25,482 nt of DNA from an uncultured Clostridium sp. (GCA_900547035.1 URFM01000050.1:1-25482), one strand, 5' to 3'; positions 1 through 8,442 are shown, counted from the stretch's first letter. Numbers and translations are program-made. The notes: generated by a model from the letters alone, not told the origin.

Positions 1-705
1 TTCGGCGTGGAGGCTCTGTTAAAGGAACGACCCATGAAGGAGGAGCTGCGCCGCTTATTTATCCGGCTGCCTGAGCTTTTCGGCACCGCCGATGAAATCC
101 GCCAGGTTCGGACGCTGACGGACAATCCCAAGGCTCTGGAGGCCGTGGACCGGCTTCTTCAGGTCCATCAGGTCATTGAGGCCTGCGGCCTGTCCCGGTA
201 TGTGACCTACGATTTGGGGATGCTCAGCAATTACCGGTATTACACCGGCATCATTTTTAAGGCCTATACCTACGGAACCGGGGAATACATCGCCACCGGC
301 GGACGATACGACGGCCTTCTTTCCAAGTTTGGAAAGGATTTCCCCGCCATCGGCTTTGCCATTGTGCTGGACCGGCTGATGGACGCCCTTTCCCGCCAGA
401 ATATTCCGGTGGAATTTAAGCAGACCAATACCCTTCTGCTCTACGAGGAGAGCGCCCGAAAAAACGCCTTGTGGCTGGCGGGCTATCTGCGGAATCACGG
501 TCTTTACCTTCAGTCCATGAAGCGCCGGGAGGATAAGACCAAAGAGGATTACCGTCAGATGGGAGAGCGCCGGGGGTTCCGCAACCTGCTCTATCTGGAG
601 GGAGACGGACGAATCGTCCGCAACCTGGATTTGGTCCGGGGCTGCGAGGACCAGGTGCCCCTGTCTGCCTACGGATATGGACCTGAGGAAGGAGGGGAGT
701 CATAA
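1..705 (+). CDS. hisZ: ATP phosphoribosyltransferase regulatory subunit HisZ (5' truncated by window edge)
   Basis: HisZ is a catalytically inactive histidyl-tRNA-synthetase paralogue that forms a complex with short-form HisG and is needed for its activity and for histidine feedback. The reading frame is open to base 1, so only the C-terminal 234 codons or so are present; the GTG at 7 is an internal codon, not a start. Visible synthetase-like signatures are [10 protein letters not shown], then [12 protein letters not shown] followed by AIGFAI, which correspond to the class II catalytic-fold motif region that HisZ keeps. The family is normally around 400 residues, so close to half is missing upstream. 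The stop at 703-705 lies one base before the hisG ATG, which fits translational coupling and the HisZ-HisG complex. A true HisS is an alternative, but the adjacent short hisG makes HisZ much more likely. Confidence 0.93.
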   Translation, partial: FGVEALLKERPMKEELRRLFIRLPELFGTADEIRQVRTLTDNPKALEAVDRLLQVHQVIEACGLSRYVTYDLGMLSNYRYYTGIIFKAYTYGTGEYIATGGRYDGLLSKFGKDFPAIGFAIVLDRLMDALSRQNIPVEFKQTNTLLLYEESARKNALWLAGYLRNHGLYLQSMKRREDKTKEDYRQMGERRGFRNLLYLEGDGRIVRNLDLVRGCEDQVPLSAYGYGPEEGGES

Positions 706-706
706 G

Positions 707-1366
707 ATGAGAGATCTGACCGTAGCCCTGGCAAAAGGGCGGCTGGCCCAAAAGGCCATGGAGATGTTTGGAGCGGTGGGCATCCACTGCGAGGAGATGG
801 CCAACAAGGACTCCCGAAAGCTGATTTTTGAAAATCCCGAACTTGGAATGCGCTTCTTTCTGGCAAAGGCCACCGATGTTCCCACCTATGTGGAATACGG
901 AGCGGCGGACATCGGCATCGTGGGAAAGGATACCCTGCTGGAGGAGGGAAGGCGGCTCTATGAGGTGCTGGACTTAAAAATCGGCAAATGCCGCATGTGC
1001 GTCTGCGGCCCTGAGTCGGCCAGAACCCATCTGAAAAACCACGAGCTGATTCGGGTGGCCACCAAATATCCCCGCATCGCCAAGGACTATTTTTACAACC
1101 GCAAAGACCAGACGGTGGAAATCATCAAGCTGAACGGCTCCATCGAGCTGGCCCCCATTGTAGGCCTTTCCGAGGTCATCGTGGATATAGTGGAGACCGG
1201 CTCCACCCTTCGGGAGAACGGCCTGACGGTTTTAGAGGAGATTTGCCCCCTGTCCGCCCGCATGGTGGTGAACCAGGTAAGCATGAAAACGGAGAATCAG
1301 AGAATTACCGCCCTAATCCGGGATTTCCAGGAGCTGGTGCGCAAGAAGGAGGAGATAAAAGGATGA
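707..1366 (+). CDS. hisG: ATP phosphoribosyltransferase, short form (HisG-S)
   Basis: Catalyses the first step of histidine biosynthesis, condensing ATP and PRPP to phosphoribosyl-ATP in the cytoplasm. The protein is 219 residues, matching the short HisG form that lacks the C-terminal regulatory domain and depends on HisZ, which is encoded immediately upstream. It opens with [13 protein letters not shown] and carries the family signature [20 protein letters not shown] near residues 137-156, the PRPP-binding region. The start at 707 is chosen over the in-frame ATG at 677 because it begins the conserved N-terminus and has AAGGAGGGG at 689-697 at good spacing. The stop overlaps the hisD start as ATGA, so the two are translationally coupled. 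Regulation is probably shared with the whole his operon, whose promoter lies outside the window. Confidence 0.96.
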   Translation: MRDLTVALAKGRLAQKAMEMFGAVGIHCEEMANKDSRKLIFENPELGMRFFLAKATDVPTYVEYGAADIGIVGKDTLLEEGRRLYEVLDLKIGKCRMCVCGPESARTHLKNHELIRVATKYPRIAKDYFYNRKDQTVEIIKLNGSIELAPIVGLSEVIVDIVETGSTLRENGLTVLEEICPLSARMVVNQVSMKTENQRITALIRDFQELVRKKEEIKG

Positions 1367-2664
1367 GAATCGTACAGTTAAATGAGGACTCCCTGAAGGA
1401 TTTGCTGGCCGGTCTTTTAAAGCGGGACCCCAACAATTACACCGAGTATACCAGCCAGGTCCAGGAAATCGTAGACGGCGTCAAGGAGAGAGGGGACGAG
1501 GCCCTCTTCGCTTACACGGAAAAGTTTGACGGGGCCAAAGTCAGCGCGGACAACATCCGGGTGACGGAGGAAGAGATTGAAGCGGCCATGGCCCAGGTGC
1601 CGGAAGAGCTCCTTGCGGTGATGAAAACCTCCATGGAGAATATCCGCCGCTATCACGAGAAGCAGAAGCGCAACAGCTGGTTTGACGCCCGCCCCGACGG
1701 GACCATCCTGGGGCAGAAGATGACTCCCCTGGACAGCGTAGGCGTCTACGTTCCCGGCGGAAAGGCTGCCTATCCCTCCTCGGTGCTGATGAACATTATC
1801 CCGGCCCAGGTGGCGGGGGTGGAGCGCATCGTAATGGTGACCCCTCCCGGAAAAGACGGCTCCGTCAATCCCGTCACCTTGACGGCGGCCCACCTGGCAG
1901 GGGCTACTGAGGTTTACCGGGCGGGAGGCGCTCAGGCGGTGGCGGCACTGGCCTTCGGCACCGCATCCATTCCCAGAGTCCGCAAGATTGTGGGCCCCGG
2001 AAATATTTTTGTGGCCCTGGCCAAAAAGGCGGTGTACGGCCATGTGAGCATCGACAGCATCGCGGGTCCCAGCGAGATTCTGGTGATTGCCGACGAGAAG
2101 GCAAATCCCAAATATGTGGCGGCGGACCTTTTAAGCCAGGCGGAGCACGACCAGCTGGCAAGCGCGATTTTGGTGACCCCCAGCATGGAGCTTGCAAAGG
2201 AGGTTTCCAGGCAGGCCCAGGAGATGACCGAACGCCTTTCCAGACGGGACATTATCCAGGCCTCCCTAGACAATTACGGATATATCCTGGTGGTGGAAAA
2301 CATGAAGGAAGCTATCCAGGCGGCCAATGAAATCGCGCCGGAGCATCTGGAAATCCTGACGGAAAATCCCTTTGAGGTGATGACGAAAATCCGCAACGCA
2401 GGCGCCATTTTCATGGGGCCCTACAGCAGCGAGCCCCTGGGCGACTATTTCGCGGGCCCCAACCACGTTCTTCCCACCAACGGTACGGCCAAGTTCTTCT
2501 CCCCCTTAAACGTAGACGACTTTGTGAAAAAGTCCAGCATCATCTACTATTCCAGGGAGGCCTTAAAGGAAGCCAGCCAGGACATCGAAACCTTCGCTAA
2601 GGCCGAGCAGCTGACGGCCCACGCCAATTCCATCCATGTTCGCTTTGAAGGGGAGGAGGAGTAA
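1363..2664 (+). CDS. hisD: Histidinol dehydrogenase
   Basis: Zinc enzyme that oxidises L-histidinol to L-histidine in two NAD-dependent steps, the end of the histidine pathway. The protein is 433 residues, normal for the family. Expected catalytic residues are visible: Glu327-His328 in the NEIAPEHLE motif, and zinc ligands Gln259 and His262 (SQAEHD), Asp361 ([14 protein letters not shown]) and His420 ([12 protein letters not shown]). The start at 1363 gives the usual N-terminus MRIVQLNE and overlaps the hisG stop by four bases; an in-frame ATG at 1243 would add 40 unrelated residues inside hisG and is rejected. AAGGAGGAG at 1345-1353 serves as the ribosome-binding site. It is the third gene of the his operon, with hisB starting one base after its stop. 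Confidence 0.97.
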   Translation: MRIVQLNEDSLKDLLAGLLKRDPNNYTEYTSQVQEIVDGVKERGDEALFAYTEKFDGAKVSADNIRVTEEEIEAAMAQVPEELLAVMKTSMENIRRYHEKQKRNSWFDARPDGTILGQKMTPLDSVGVYVPGGKAAYPSSVLMNIIPAQVAGVERIVMVTPPGKDGSVNPVTLTAAHLAGATEVYRAGGAQAVAALAFGTASIPRVRKIVGPGNIFVALAKKAVYGHVSIDSIAGPSEILVIADEKANPKYVAADLLSQAEHDQLASAILVTPSMELAKEVSRQAQEMTERLSRRDIIQASLDNYGYILVVENMKEAIQAANEIAPEHLEILTENPFEVMTKIRNAGAIFMGPYSSEPLGDYFAGPNHVLPTNGTAKFFSPLNVDDFVKKSSIIYYSREALKEASQDIETFAKAEQLTAHANSIHVRFEGEEE

Positions 2665-2665
2665 A

Positions 2666-3253
2666 ATGGAGCGTCAGGCAACCATTCACCGCGTTACAAA
2701 GGAAACGGACATTTCCCTGACCCTGAATCTGGATGGCTCCGGAACGGCCTCCATCTCCACGGGAATCGGCTTTTTTGACCATATGCTGAACAGCTTTGCC
2801 CGCCACGGTTTTTTCGACCTGGACTTAAAGGTCCGGGGGGACCTTCAGGTGGATACCCACCACACAGTGGAGGATGTGGGCATCGTTTTGGGACAGGCCA
2901 TCCTGCAGGCAGTGGGGGATAAGGCGGGAATCCGCCGCTTTGGCAGCCAGATTCTCCCCATGGACGAGTCCCTCGTTCTCTGCTCTCTGGACCTGTGCGG
3001 CAGGCCTTATCTGGGCTATGATTTAAGCTTGGATCGGGAACGGGTCGGCGACTTTGAGACGGAAATGGCAAGAGAATTTTTCTATGCCATTTCCTACGGC
3101 GCCATGATGAACCTTCATCTGCGCCAGATGGCAGGAGAGAACTGCCATCACATCCTGGAAGCGGCATTTAAGGCCTTCGGACGGGCTCTGGATGAGGCCT
3201 GCAGTTTTGATTCCAGGATTCAGGGCGTGCTCTCCACAAAGGGAGCACTGTAA
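2666..3253 (+). CDS. hisB: Imidazoleglycerol-phosphate dehydratase
   Basis: Manganese-dependent dehydratase that converts imidazole glycerol phosphate to imidazole acetol phosphate. At 195 residues it is the stand-alone dehydratase, without the histidinol-phosphatase domain found in enteric HisB. Metal-binding motifs of the family are present: FFDHML (residues 36-41), DTHHTVED (62-69) and ENCHHILEAAFKAF in the second half. The start at 2666 gives MERQATIHRVTKETDI, a typical beginning, and has GGGGAGGAGG at 2650-2659; the in-frame ATG at 2636 inside hisD is rejected. In many his operons hisH follows this gene; here hisA follows directly after 16 bases, so the glutaminase subunit is missing from the locus. 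Confidence 0.96.
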   Translation: MERQATIHRVTKETDISLTLNLDGSGTASISTGIGFFDHMLNSFARHGFFDLDLKVRGDLQVDTHHTVEDVGIVLGQAILQAVGDKAGIRRFGSQILPMDESLVLCSLDLCGRPYLGYDLSLDRERVGDFETEMAREFFYAISYGAMMNLHLRQMAGENCHHILEAAFKAFGRALDEACSFDSRIQGVLSTKGAL

Positions 3254-3269
3254 AGGAAGGAGATTTGCC

Positions 3270-3998
3270 ATGCAGCTGTATCCAGCGATTGATATAAAAG
3301 GCGGCCAGTGCGTCCGCCTGACCCAGGGCCTGTTTGACCAGGCTAAAGTTTACGCGGCTGACCCCGCAGAGGTGGCGAAGCTGTGGAAGAGCCAGGGGGC
3401 GACCTGGCTCCACCTGGTAGATTTGGACGGGGCTCTGGCCGGCCGTTCCGTCAACGAGGATGTAATCCGGCGGATTGTCCGGGAGGTGGACCTTCCCGTT
3501 GAGCTGGGGGGAGGCATCCGGACGGAGGAGGCAGCGGAGCGGATGCTGAGCCTCGGCGTCCGGCGCGTCATCATCGGAACTAAGGCCGCCAAAGAACCGG
3601 AATTTATGAAGAAGCTGGTGGACCGCTTCGGCCCGGAAGCCATTGTGGCGGGAGTGGACGCCAAAAACGGCCAGGTGGCGGTGGAGGGCTGGGAGACGTT
3701 AAGCAGCCGCACCGCTTTAAGCCTCTGCCTGACCATGAAGGAGATGGGCATACGGCACATTGTATACACGGATATCTCCAGGGACGGCACACTGACCGGT
3801 CCCAACGTGGAGGCCACCAGGGAACTGACAGAGAAAACAGGACTGGACGTCATCGCCTCCGGCGGCGTTTCCTCCATGGAGGATTTGAGGAGGCTTTCGG
3901 AGGCCAAAATCCGGGGAGTCATCATCGGAAAGGCTCTGTACGAGAAGAAAATCCGCCTTTCGGAGGCGGTGGAGGCCTTTGAGGGACGCTCCCTTTAA
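3270..3998 (+). CDS. hisA: ProFAR isomerase (phosphoribosylformimino-5-aminoimidazole carboxamide ribotide isomerase)
   Basis: TIM-barrel isomerase that opens the ribose of ProFAR to give PRFAR, the substrate of HisHF. The 242-residue protein is full length. Both catalytic aspartates are visible: Asp8 in LYPAIDIKGG and Asp130 in VAGVDAKNG. The phosphate-binding loops ELGGGIRT and IASGGV are also present. The start at 3270 follows AAGGAAGGAG at 3253-3262; the in-frame ATG at 3192 lies within hisB and precedes the conserved N-terminus, so it is rejected. The 3' end of the gene, including the stop, forms the first copy of a small direct repeat that continues into the gap before the HisIE fusion. 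Because both catalytic residues are intact, this is a working HisA, unlike the barrel fused in the next gene. Confidence 0.96.
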   Translation: MQLYPAIDIKGGQCVRLTQGLFDQAKVYAADPAEVAKLWKSQGATWLHLVDLDGALAGRSVNEDVIRRIVREVDLPVELGGGIRTEEAAERMLSLGVRRVIIGTKAAKEPEFMKKLVDRFGPEAIVAGVDAKNGQVAVEGWETLSSRTALSLCLTMKEMGIRHIVYTDISRDGTLTGPNVEATRELTEKTGLDVIASGGVSSMEDLRRLSEAKIRGVIIGKALYEKKIRLSEAVEAFEGRSL

Positions 3999-4028
3999 GG
4001 CGCAAATTCCGTTTTAAAGCGCAAGTTC
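3994..4028 (+). repeat. Short tandem direct repeat spanning the hisA stop
   Basis: Two 16-nt copies starting at 3994 and 4013 (TTTAAGGCGCAAATTC and TTTAAAGCGCAAGTTC) match at 14 of 16 positions and are offset by 19 nt. The first copy includes the hisA stop codon. It looks like a local tandem duplication in the otherwise short hisA-hisIE gap; no function is evident. Confidence 0.6.
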
Positions 4029-4047
4029 AGATGGAGGATATATCAAA

Positions 4048-5391
4048 ATGAAGGACTGCAAACGGCTGATTGCCGGTTTTTATGTCACTGGGACCCAGGG
4101 ATCCACCTGCGGCGGGCAGCCTCTTGAAAGAAGTCTGGCCCAGGCGGGAGCGGACGCCTGCCGCCGGGGCGCGGACCAGCTATGGGTAATGGACGGCTCC
4201 CAGGACGATGAGGAGCACGAATATGTAATCGGGCAGATGAAAGAGCTGGCAAAGGAGGCGGACGAGCCGATTTTTGCCGGGGGACGCATAAAACGGCTGG
4301 AAGATGTGAAAAAATATCTCTATGCCGGGGCCAGCGCCGTTTTTTTGGACGCCCGGATTCAGGAGAATGTGGACTTGATTTCTGAGGCTTCCAGGCGGTT
4401 TGGACCGGAGAAAATCTATGTGCTGGTGCCGGATGAGAGCTGGATTTGCCGGGCACCGGAATACGCCCATCTGGGGGCCGGAGGTATCATCCTTTCCTGG
4501 GCCGGCGCCTCTGCTTCAGGGAAAGATTCCGCAAGCTTAGAAAATATGATGGAGGCGATTCGAAATCTGCCCACGGATGGGGAGGAGCCGCTCCGGTGGA
4601 TTCTCCTGGTTCCCGGCGCTGATTCCATCCGCGGGGATGTTCTGGCCGCGGCCTTAAAGGAGCCGGAATTCTCCGCCGCCGTCTTAAATCCTGCCGGCCT
4701 TAAGACAGAGGATTTTATGGAGTTCAAGCAGCAGCTGAAGAGCTGCGGCGTCCCGGTGGACACTTTTGAATCTTCCTTGCAGTGGGAGGATTTTAAAACC
4801 AACAGCGACGGTCTGGTTCCCGCCATCGTGCAGGATTACAAAACCGGCCAGGTGCTGATGATGGCTTACATGAATGAACAGGCCTTTGAGGATACCCTGC
4901 GCACCGGACGGATGCATTATTACAGCCGCAGCCGGAAAAGCCAGTGGCTGAAAGGGGAGACCAGCGGCCATTTCCAGTATGTGAAATCCTTAAAAATTGA
5001 CTGCGACCGGGACACCATCCTGGCTGTGGTCCACCAGATTGGCCCCGCCTGCCACACAGGAAATACCTCCTGCTTCTTTACCACCCTGGCGGAGAAGGAT
5101 TACCGCCAGACCAATCCGTTAAAGGTGTTCGAGGACGTATACCAGGTAATCCTGGACCGGAAGGAACACCCGAAAGAAGGCTCCTACACCAACTATCTGT
5201 TTGACAAGGGAATTGACAAGATTTTAAAGAAGGTGGGAGAGGAGGCCACGGAAATTGTCATCGCGGCCAAGAATCCCAATCCGGAGGAAGTGAAATACGA
5301 GATTGCCGATTTCCTCTATCATATGATGGTACTTATGGCCCAGAAGGGGATTTCCTGGGAGGAAATTACAAAGGAACTGGCTGACCGTTGA
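4048..5391 (+). CDS. hisI: Fusion of a degenerate HisA/HisF-like barrel with HisI (PR-AMP cyclohydrolase) and HisE (PR-ATP pyrophosphatase)
   Basis: The C-terminal two thirds is a bifunctional HisIE that removes pyrophosphate from PR-ATP (HisE) and opens the adenine ring of PR-AMP (HisI). HisI covers about residues 246-345, with the metal-binding DCDRD (318-322) and Cys335/Cys342 in [13 protein letters not shown]; HisE covers about 355-445, with [13 protein letters not shown] and [13 protein letters not shown]. Residues 1-240 resemble a HisA/HisF TIM barrel: [25 protein letters not shown] and [15 protein letters not shown] align with HisF strands. By eye, HisF catalytic Asp11 is replaced by Tyr12, while the second catalytic Asp may remain as Asp129. 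The barrel is therefore probably not a working cyclase. GGAGG at 4033-4037 precedes the start. Related long HisIE proteins occur in clostridia, so the fusion is not an assembly artefact. Confidence 0.93.
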   Translation: MKDCKRLIAGFYVTGTQGSTCGGQPLERSLAQAGADACRRGADQLWVMDGSQDDEEHEYVIGQMKELAKEADEPIFAGGRIKRLEDVKKYLYAGASAVFLDARIQENVDLISEASRRFGPEKIYVLVPDESWICRAPEYAHLGAGGIILSWAGASASGKDSASLENMMEAIRNLPTDGEEPLRWILLVPGADSIRGDVLAAALKEPEFSAAVLNPAGLKTEDFMEFKQQLKSCGVPVDTFESSLQWEDFKTNSDGLVPAIVQDYKTGQVLMMAYMNEQAFEDTLRTGRMHYYSRSRKSQWLKGETSGHFQYVKSLKIDCDRDTILAVVHQIGPACHTGNTSCFFTTLAEKDYRQTNPLKVFEDVYQVILDRKEHPKEGSYTNYLFDKGIDKILKKVGEEATEIVIAAKNPNPEEVKYEIADFLYHMMVLMAQKGISWEEITKELADR

Positions 5392-5410
5392 CATAATTGT
5401 TTTATGTCAA
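5388..5410 (+). terminator. Possible weak terminator hairpin over the hisIE stop codon
   Basis: A 9-bp perfect inverted repeat (TTGACATAA at 5388-5396, TTATGTCAA at 5402-5410) with a 5-nt loop is followed by the T-rich TTTATTGTCT. It overlaps the hisIE TGA. The stem is AT-rich, so termination may be weak; the left arm also resembles a -35 box (TTGACA), and a regulatory site ahead of pepT is the alternative reading. Confidence 0.4.
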
Positions 5411-5479
5411 TTTATTGTCTGGGTTATCCCGGCTAACTGCGTTTTACTTACTATCATCATACACAAGGAGGTTTTACTT

Positions 5480-6706
5480 ATGTCTCAAGTTGTATCCCGT
5501 TTTCTCTCTTATGTTTCTTTGGACACCCAATCCTGTCCCGGCCAATGCCAGGTGCCAAGTACAGAGAAACAGCGCGCCCTGGCCCAGGTTCTGGCAAAAG
5601 AACTGAAAGAAATGGGTGCCCAGGATGTGACGATCAGTGAGCACAGCTATGTATATGCCTCTATTCCTGCCTCTAAAGGTTTGGAAGAGTCTGCCGTTTT
5701 GGGATTTGTGGCCCATATGGATACCTCTCCGTCCTTTTCCGGTGAAAATGTAAAGCCTCGGATAATTTCGGGCTATGACGGCGGAGATCTCTGTCTGAAT
5801 GAACAGCAGGATGTGTGGCTGAGAACCGAAGAGTTTCCGGAGCTTGTCGCCTATAGGGGACAAGACCTGATTACCACCGATGGAACCACCCTTCTGGGCG
5901 CTGACGACAAAGCGGGCGTGGCTGAAATTATGACCATGGCGGAATATTTTCTGTCCCACCAGGAAGTCCCCCACGGTCCCATCCGGATTGCTTTTACGCC
6001 TGATGAGGAGGTAGGACGGGGAACTGACTTTTTCGACGCACAAATCTTTGGAGCCAGGATGGCCTACACGGTGGACGGAGGCAGGCTTGGAGAGCTGGAG
6101 TACGAAAATTTCAATGGTGCTTCCGGGAAAGTTACCATCCATGGCGTCAGCATCCACCCCGGTTCCGCCAAAGGCCGGATGAAGAACGCCCTTTTAATCG
6201 CCATGGAGTTTCAAAGTCTTCTCCCGGCCTTCCAGAATCCTATGTATACGGAAGGCTACGAAGGCTTCTACCATCTGGACCAGATGGAGGGAACCATGGA
6301 GGAGGCCTGGATGGAGTATATTATCCGGGACCATGACCGGCAGAAATTTGAGGAGAAAAAGAAGCTTTTCGCTTCCGCTGCCCGTTTTCTCAACGAAAAA
6401 TACGGGCCGGATACCGTTACGGTGCAGGTGGAGGACAGCTATTACAACATGAAGGAGGTCATTCAGGATCATATGGAACTGATTGACCGGGCCAGGGAAG
6501 CCATGGAGGAATTGGACATTACGCCGATCGTCACCCCCATTCGGGGAGGAACGGACGGGGCCCGCCTGTCCTTTATGGGGATTCCATGCCCCAACCTCTG
6601 TACCGGCGGCCACAACTTTCATGGCAAATATGAATTTATTTGCGTTCAATCTATGGAGCGGATTGTGGAGCTTTTGATTCGGATTGTGAAGAAATTTGCC
6701 GTTTAA
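5480..6706 (+). CDS. pepT: Peptidase T (tripeptide aminopeptidase, M20B)
   Basis: Cytoplasmic zinc aminopeptidase that releases the N-terminal residue from tripeptides. The protein is 408 residues, standard for PepT. Two-zinc active-site residues of the M20 family are visible: His79 and Asp81 (AHMDTSPS), Asp142 ([12 protein letters not shown]), Glu176/Glu177 ([10 protein letters not shown]), Asp199 (YTVDGG), and the C-terminal histidine in [27 protein letters not shown] sequence near the end (here [15 protein letters not shown]) is typical. AAGGAGG at 5465-5471 precedes the start. It stands alone, between the his operon and the molybdenum island, with a gap of 88 bases upstream and a perfect palindrome downstream, and is probably a single-gene transcript. 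No role in the neighbouring pathways is implied. Confidence 0.96.
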   Translation: MSQVVSRFLSYVSLDTQSCPGQCQVPSTEKQRALAQVLAKELKEMGAQDVTISEHSYVYASIPASKGLEESAVLGFVAHMDTSPSFSGENVKPRIISGYDGGDLCLNEQQDVWLRTEEFPELVAYRGQDLITTDGTTLLGADDKAGVAEIMTMAEYFLSHQEVPHGPIRIAFTPDEEVGRGTDFFDAQIFGARMAYTVDGGRLGELEYENFNGASGKVTIHGVSIHPGSAKGRMKNALLIAMEFQSLLPAFQNPMYTEGYEGFYHLDQMEGTMEEAWMEYIIRDHDRQKFEEKKKLFASAARFLNEKYGPDTVTVQVEDSYYNMKEVIQDHMELIDRAREAMEELDITPIVTPIRGGTDGARLSFMGIPCPNLCTGGHNFHGKYEFICVQSMERIVELLIRIVKKFAV

Positions 6707-6737
6707 GCATCTGTTATTTGAAAGGCTAAGGTATCTC

Positions 6738-6769
6738 AAGAGCCAGGTTTTATATAAAACCTGGCTCTT
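6738..6769. repeat. Perfect 32-nt palindrome downstream of pepT, probable bidirectional transcription-stop hairpin
   Basis: The sequence from 6738 to 6769 equals its own reverse complement. Each 16-nt arm begins AAGAGCCAGG and ends TTTTAT, and together they can form a very stable hairpin with AT-rich tip. It is 31 bases after the pepT stop, the normal place for a terminator, but neither side has a clear U-tract (GCCGCATCC follows). It may act as a terminator, an mRNA 3' stabiliser or a protein site. Confidence 0.75.
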
Positions 6770-6783
6770 GCCGCATCCTGCCA

Positions 6784-6812
6784 TTTACAAATGGAAAAAA
6801 AAATGGTACTAT
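6784..6812 (+). promoter_or_regulatory. Sigma-A-type promoter of the molybdenum cofactor genes
   Basis: TTTACA at 6784-6789 (five of six to TTGACA) and TACTAT at 6807-6812 are separated by 17 bases. TGG directly before TACTAT makes an extended -10 (TGnTAnnAT). Transcription would start near 6819, immediately beside the inverted repeat at 6820-6847. Confidence 0.72.
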
Positions 6813-6819
6813 CTAGAAA

Positions 6820-6847
6820 AGCGTTATTCTAAAAAATAAATAACGCT
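6820..6847. promoter_or_regulatory. Candidate ModE-type (molybdate-responsive) operator
   Basis: A 9-bp perfect inverted repeat, AGCGTTATT (6820-6828) and AATAACGCT (6839-6847), is separated by 10 AT-rich bases. The half-site resembles the enterobacterial ModE half-site as I recall it (TATAACGAT), matching at 7 of 9 positions. It lies on the predicted transcription start, where a repressor would block initiation. A ModE-type DNA-binding domain is encoded downstream at 13312-14340. Confidence 0.55.
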
Positions 6848-6864
6848 GGGAGAGGAAGACATTT

Positions 6865-7947
6865 ATGAAACTGATTAAGACAGAATATGCAGTAGGAACC
6901 GTGCTCTGCCACGATATTACCCAGATTATACCAGGGGTGACTAAGGATGCGGTTTTCAGGAAAGGGCATATTGTAACGGCTGAGGATATACCGGTTCTGC
7001 TCAGCGTCGGCAAGGAGTGGCTCTACGTGTGGGAGCAGACCGAGGGGATGCTCCATGAAAACGATGCTGCGGAGATTCTCTGTTCCATGTGTCTGGGAGA
7101 ACATATGGAACGCTCCCAGGCAAAAGAGGGAAAGATCGAGCTGACCGCCTCCTGCGATGGATTATTAAAGGTCCACAGCGGGGCTCTCAAGGCCGTCAAC
7201 TCCTTCGGTCAGATGATGATTGCCACGCGCCACGGCAATTTTGGCGTGAAACAGGGGGACAAGCTGGCGGGAACCCGTATCATTCCTCTGATCATCGAGG
7301 AAGAGAAAATGACGGCAGCCAGGGACCTTGCCATGAAAGAAACGGGCGGAAAGCCGATTCTGGAGCTGAAGCCCTACGCCCATAAAAAGGTAGGAATCGT
7401 CACAACAGGAAATGAGGTTTACTCCGGACGGATTAAAGATTCCTTTACCCCTGTGATTCTGGACAAGCTGGCGGAGTTTGATACGGAGGTAATCGGCCAT
7501 ATAACCTTAAATGACGATGACAAGAGGGTGACAAAAGCGATTTTGGATCTGATCGGTCAGGGCGCCGACATCGTGGTCTGTACTGGCGGCATGAGCGTGG
7601 ACCCGGATGATAAGACTCCTCTTGCCATTAAAAATACGGGAAGCCGGATTGTTTCCTATGGCGCTCCGGTGCTGCCCGGCGCCATGTTCCTTTTGGCCTA
7701 TTACGAAGGGGCAGGCAAGGACGAGGCGGTTTACGGCGAACCCAGCAGTGCCCGTCCCGCAGTGGTGATGGGCCTTCCAGGCTGCGTTATGTACGCGAAG
7801 CGGACCATTTTTGATCTGATTCTGCCCCGGGTTATGGCGGACGATCTGGTAACCGCCCAGGAGCTGGCGGCTCTGGGAGAGGGTGGTCTGTGCCTGAACT
7901 GTCCCGTCTGTACCTTCCCCAACTGCGGATTTGGAAAGGGGCATTGA
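6865..7947 (+). CDS. Molybdopterin-binding protein, MoeA/MoaB-like, with C-terminal four-cysteine tail
   Basis: Residues about 172-325 form a MoCF_biosynth (MogA/MoaB/MoeA) domain, with TTGNEV (180-185), CTGGMSVDPDDKTP (239-252) and a PG...GLPGC segment, the surface that binds molybdopterin. The N-terminal 170 residues are not standard MoeA domains. The protein is 360 residues, shorter than MoeA (about 400), and lacks the usual MoeA domain IV. It ends with Cys343, Cys346, Cys349 and Cys354 (CLNCPVCTFPNC), a CX2CX2CX4C pattern that could hold a metal or Fe-S cluster. GGGAGAGGAAG at 6848-6858 precedes the start. It is the first gene of the moa operon, with moaC beginning three bases after its stop. 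Expected role is molybdenum insertion or cofactor handling; a specialised role in molybdenum hydroxylase maturation is possible. Confidence 0.85.
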   Translation: MKLIKTEYAVGTVLCHDITQIIPGVTKDAVFRKGHIVTAEDIPVLLSVGKEWLYVWEQTEGMLHENDAAEILCSMCLGEHMERSQAKEGKIELTASCDGLLKVHSGALKAVNSFGQMMIATRHGNFGVKQGDKLAGTRIIPLIIEEEKMTAARDLAMKETGGKPILELKPYAHKKVGIVTTGNEVYSGRIKDSFTPVILDKLAEFDTEVIGHITLNDDDKRVTKAILDLIGQGADIVVCTGGMSVDPDDKTPLAIKNTGSRIVSYGAPVLPGAMFLLAYYEGAGKDEAVYGEPSSARPAVVMGLPGCVMYAKRTIFDLILPRVMADDLVTAQELAALGEGGLCLNCPVCTFPNCGFGKGH

Positions 7948-7950
7948 TGT

Positions 7951-8442
7951 ATGGAATTTACCCATTTTGACGAAGCGGGAAACGCCCGTATGGTAGATGT
8001 TTCCGGGAAAGAAGAAACAAAGCGGGAGGCGGTAGCCCGAGGTTTCATTTCCATGAACCGGGAATGCCTGAACCTGGTGAAGGCCGGCTCCATGGCCAAG
8101 GGAGATGTGCTGGGAGCGGCCCGGATCGCCGGAATTATGGGGGCCAAGAGGACCTCCGAGCTGATTCCCCTGTGCCATCTGCTGAATCTGACCAAACTGA
8201 CAGTGGATTTTGAAATTCATGAGGAAGCCAGCCGGATTGAGGCCATATGCAGAGCAAAAACCACCGGACGGACCGGAGTGGAGATGGAGGCTCTTACCGG
8301 GGTTTCCGTGGCCCTGCTGACCATTTACGACATGTGCAAGGCGGTGGATAAAACCATGGAAATCAGCGGCGTCCATCTGGAATATAAGTCCGGGGGAAAA
8401 AGCGGAGTATTCATCAATCCCGGACAGGGAGGCGGAGAATGA
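7951..8442 (+). CDS. moaC: Cyclic pyranopterin monophosphate synthase MoaC
   Basis: Acts with MoaA in the first step of molybdenum cofactor synthesis, turning 3',8-cyclo-7,8-dihydro-GTP into cyclic pyranopterin monophosphate. The 163-residue protein is full length. Family active-site residues are visible: Lys50 ([11 protein letters not shown]), His76 (LIPLCHLL), Glu111 and Glu113 ([16 protein letters not shown]), Asp127 and Lys130 ([10 protein letters not shown]), and a KSGGKSG loop near the C-terminus. Its start is three bases after the preceding stop and its stop overlaps the moaA start as ATGA, so the three genes form one tightly coupled unit. The GGAAAGGGG at 7932-7940, inside the upstream gene, is the likely ribosome-binding site. 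Confidence 0.96.
   Translation: MEFTHFDEAGNARMVDVSGKEETKREAVARGFISMNRECLNLVKAGSMAKGDVLGAARIAGIMGAKRTSELIPLCHLLNLTKLTVDFEIHEEASRIEAICRAKTTGRTGVEMEALTGVSVALLTIYDMCKAVDKTMEISGVHLEYKSGGKSGVFINPGQGGGE

Noticed and set aside
5397..5606. 69-codon plus-strand frame between hisIE and pepT
   Set aside because: It has no ribosome-binding site, overlaps the pepT start by over 120 bases, and resembles no family.
6781..6794. Short palindrome CCATTT-AC-AAATGG followed by an A-run
   Set aside because: The A-run is on the wrong side for a plus-strand terminator and the sequence overlaps the -35 box; probably chance.
6707..6864. Molybdenum cofactor riboswitch upstream of the moa genes
   Set aside because: The region is explained by a palindrome, a promoter and a ModE-like repeat; the leader after the predicted start is only about 45 bases, too short for the conserved Moco RNA.
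7507..8376. 289-codon minus-strand open frame across the MoeA-like gene and moaC
   Set aside because: Antisense to two strong genes that carry catalytic motifs; no start context.
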